A stretch of 42,075 bases of DNA from the NCBI GenBank assembly GCA_031554725.1, contig JAVBUZ010000061.1, positions 1 through 42,075 of the forward strand, in the 5' to 3' direction. Positions within the stretch are counted from its first letter, which is position 1, and every line of letters begins with the position of its first letter. The stretch is from JAVBUZ01 sp031554725 (GTDB taxonomy: Bacteria; Bacillota; Clostridia; Lachnospirales; Lachnospiraceae). The position numbers and the translations under genes are program-made. Of the stretch, positions 41,646-42,075 are shown piece by piece. Under the pieces are notes generated by a model. The model searched no databases and was not told where the DNA came from. It worked only from the letters and a program-made list of their open reading frames with translations.

Positions 41646-41718
41646 AGCCGATAATCGGACTCGAACCGATAACCTGCTGATTACAAATCAGCTGCTCTGC
41701 CAATTGAGCCATATCGGC
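41646..41718 (-). tRNA. tRNA-Thr (anticodon UGU)
   Basis: 73 bases with acceptor GCCGATA/TATCGGC, anticodon arm GCTGA-TTTGTAA-TCAGC and T-loop TTCGAGT. CCA is not encoded. Confidence 0.95.
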
Positions 41719-41748
41719 ATATATTCATAGTATAAAAATACTATAAAA

Positions 41749-41821
41749 TGGGACCTACAGGGCTCGAACCTGTGACCCTCTGCTTGTAAGGCAGATGCTC
41801 TCCCAGCTGAGCTAAGATCCC
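41749..41821 (-). tRNA. tRNA-Val (anticodon UAC)
   Basis: 73 bases with acceptor GGGATCT/AGGTCCC (one G-U pair), loop CTTACAA giving anticodon TAC, and T-loop TTCGAGC. Confidence 0.95.
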
Positions 41822-41852
41822 ACATTGAATATTATGCTATATTAATAACAAA

Positions 41853-41926
41853 CGACCCGGAAGGGACTCGAACCCTCGACCTCCGCCGTGACAGGGCGGC
41901 GCTCTAACCAACTGAGCCACCGGGCC
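41853..41926 (-). tRNA. tRNA-Asp (anticodon GUC)
   Basis: 74 bases with acceptor GGCCCGG/CCGGGTC, anticodon arm CCGCC-CTGTCAC-GGCGG and discriminator G, as expected for Asp. It is the first tRNA after the 23S rRNA gene. Confidence 0.96.
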
Positions 41927-41989
41927 ATTTAAAGGCTTGTGCCTTCAAAACCGAACATTGAATATTTCATCCTACTTCTTTCCAACCTT

Positions 41990-42075
41990 TGGATAAGCCC
42001 TCGATCGATTAGTAAATGTCAGCTGAACACATTGCTGTGCTTACACCTCATTCCTATCTACCTTGTCGTCTTCAA
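41990..42075 (-). rRNA. 23S rRNA, 3' end (partial, cut by window)
   Basis: The minus strand from the right edge reads TTGAAGACGACAAGGTAGAT, then GAGCTGAC-like AGCTGACATTTACTAATCGA and TCGAGGGCTTATCC, the conserved 3' terminus of bacterial 23S rRNA. The end is placed near 41990 by comparison with the known terminal helix. The 63 bases to tRNA-Asp contain no 5S gene. Confidence 0.92.

Overview
The window looks like a chromosomal segment of a spore-forming, low-GC anaerobic Firmicute of the class Clostridia, most likely a Lachnospiraceae relative. Reasons: spmA and spmB, small spore-coat-like genes and a yaaR-holB-ricT block; a FabK-based fatty-acid cluster; a small four-cysteine protein of the DUF6472 type; and many LytS/YesM-type kinases. 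This placement is inferred from gene content only; no database was searched.

Layout. (1) 1-3713, minus strand: an AraC-type response regulator, a YesM-type histidine kinase and a membrane-anchored solute-binding protein cut by the left edge. (2) 3791-16742: spmB and spmA, normally neighbours, are separated by about 11.8 kb of signalling genes. The insert holds a plus-strand, translationally coupled five-gene operon at 4489-14038: an HD-GYP response regulator, a degenerate lipid-kinase-like protein, a hybrid histidine kinase, a membrane-anchored 5'-nucleotidase-like protein lacking metal ligands, and a second hybrid kinase with a 7TMR-DISM-type sensor. An OmpR-type regulator/kinase pair converges on it and shares its terminator. 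(3) 16783-18690: a cytoplasmic sugar-binding-fold/GGDEF diguanylate cyclase. (4) 18760-25543, minus: fatty-acid synthesis (acpP, fabK, fabD, fabG, fabF, fabZ, a nitronate-monooxygenase-like gene, fabH), with two TTTGA-N3-TCAAA palindromes that look like FabT-type operators. (5) 25640-29101: a MutS2-like ATPase without an Smr domain behind a structured leader with an intrinsic terminator, and an orphan LytS-like kinase that seems to start at AUU. (6) 29228-31244: two small spore-coat-like genes, a 134-bp inverted-repeat element, lrgAB and a small cysteine-rich protein. (7) 31267-39471: a housekeeping block resembling the B. subtilis yaaO-tmk-yaaR-holB-yaaT-yabB-yabC order, but with a guanylate-kinase-like gene and pyk where tmk would be. 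(8) 39496-42075: an L,D-transpeptidase, seven tRNA genes and the 3' end of a 23S rRNA gene with no 5S between them.

How the parts may work together. The plus-strand operon has two membrane kinases with complete internal REC and HPt relays, a c-di-GMP phosphodiesterase with a receiver that could accept their phosphate, and an extracytoplasmic nucleotidase-fold protein that looks like a binding module rather than an enzyme. It is the best candidate here for an undescribed system. A nearby GGDEF protein could supply the c-di-GMP. spmA and spmB each appear to have their own sigma-E-like promoter, which would let the split pair stay co-expressed during sporulation.
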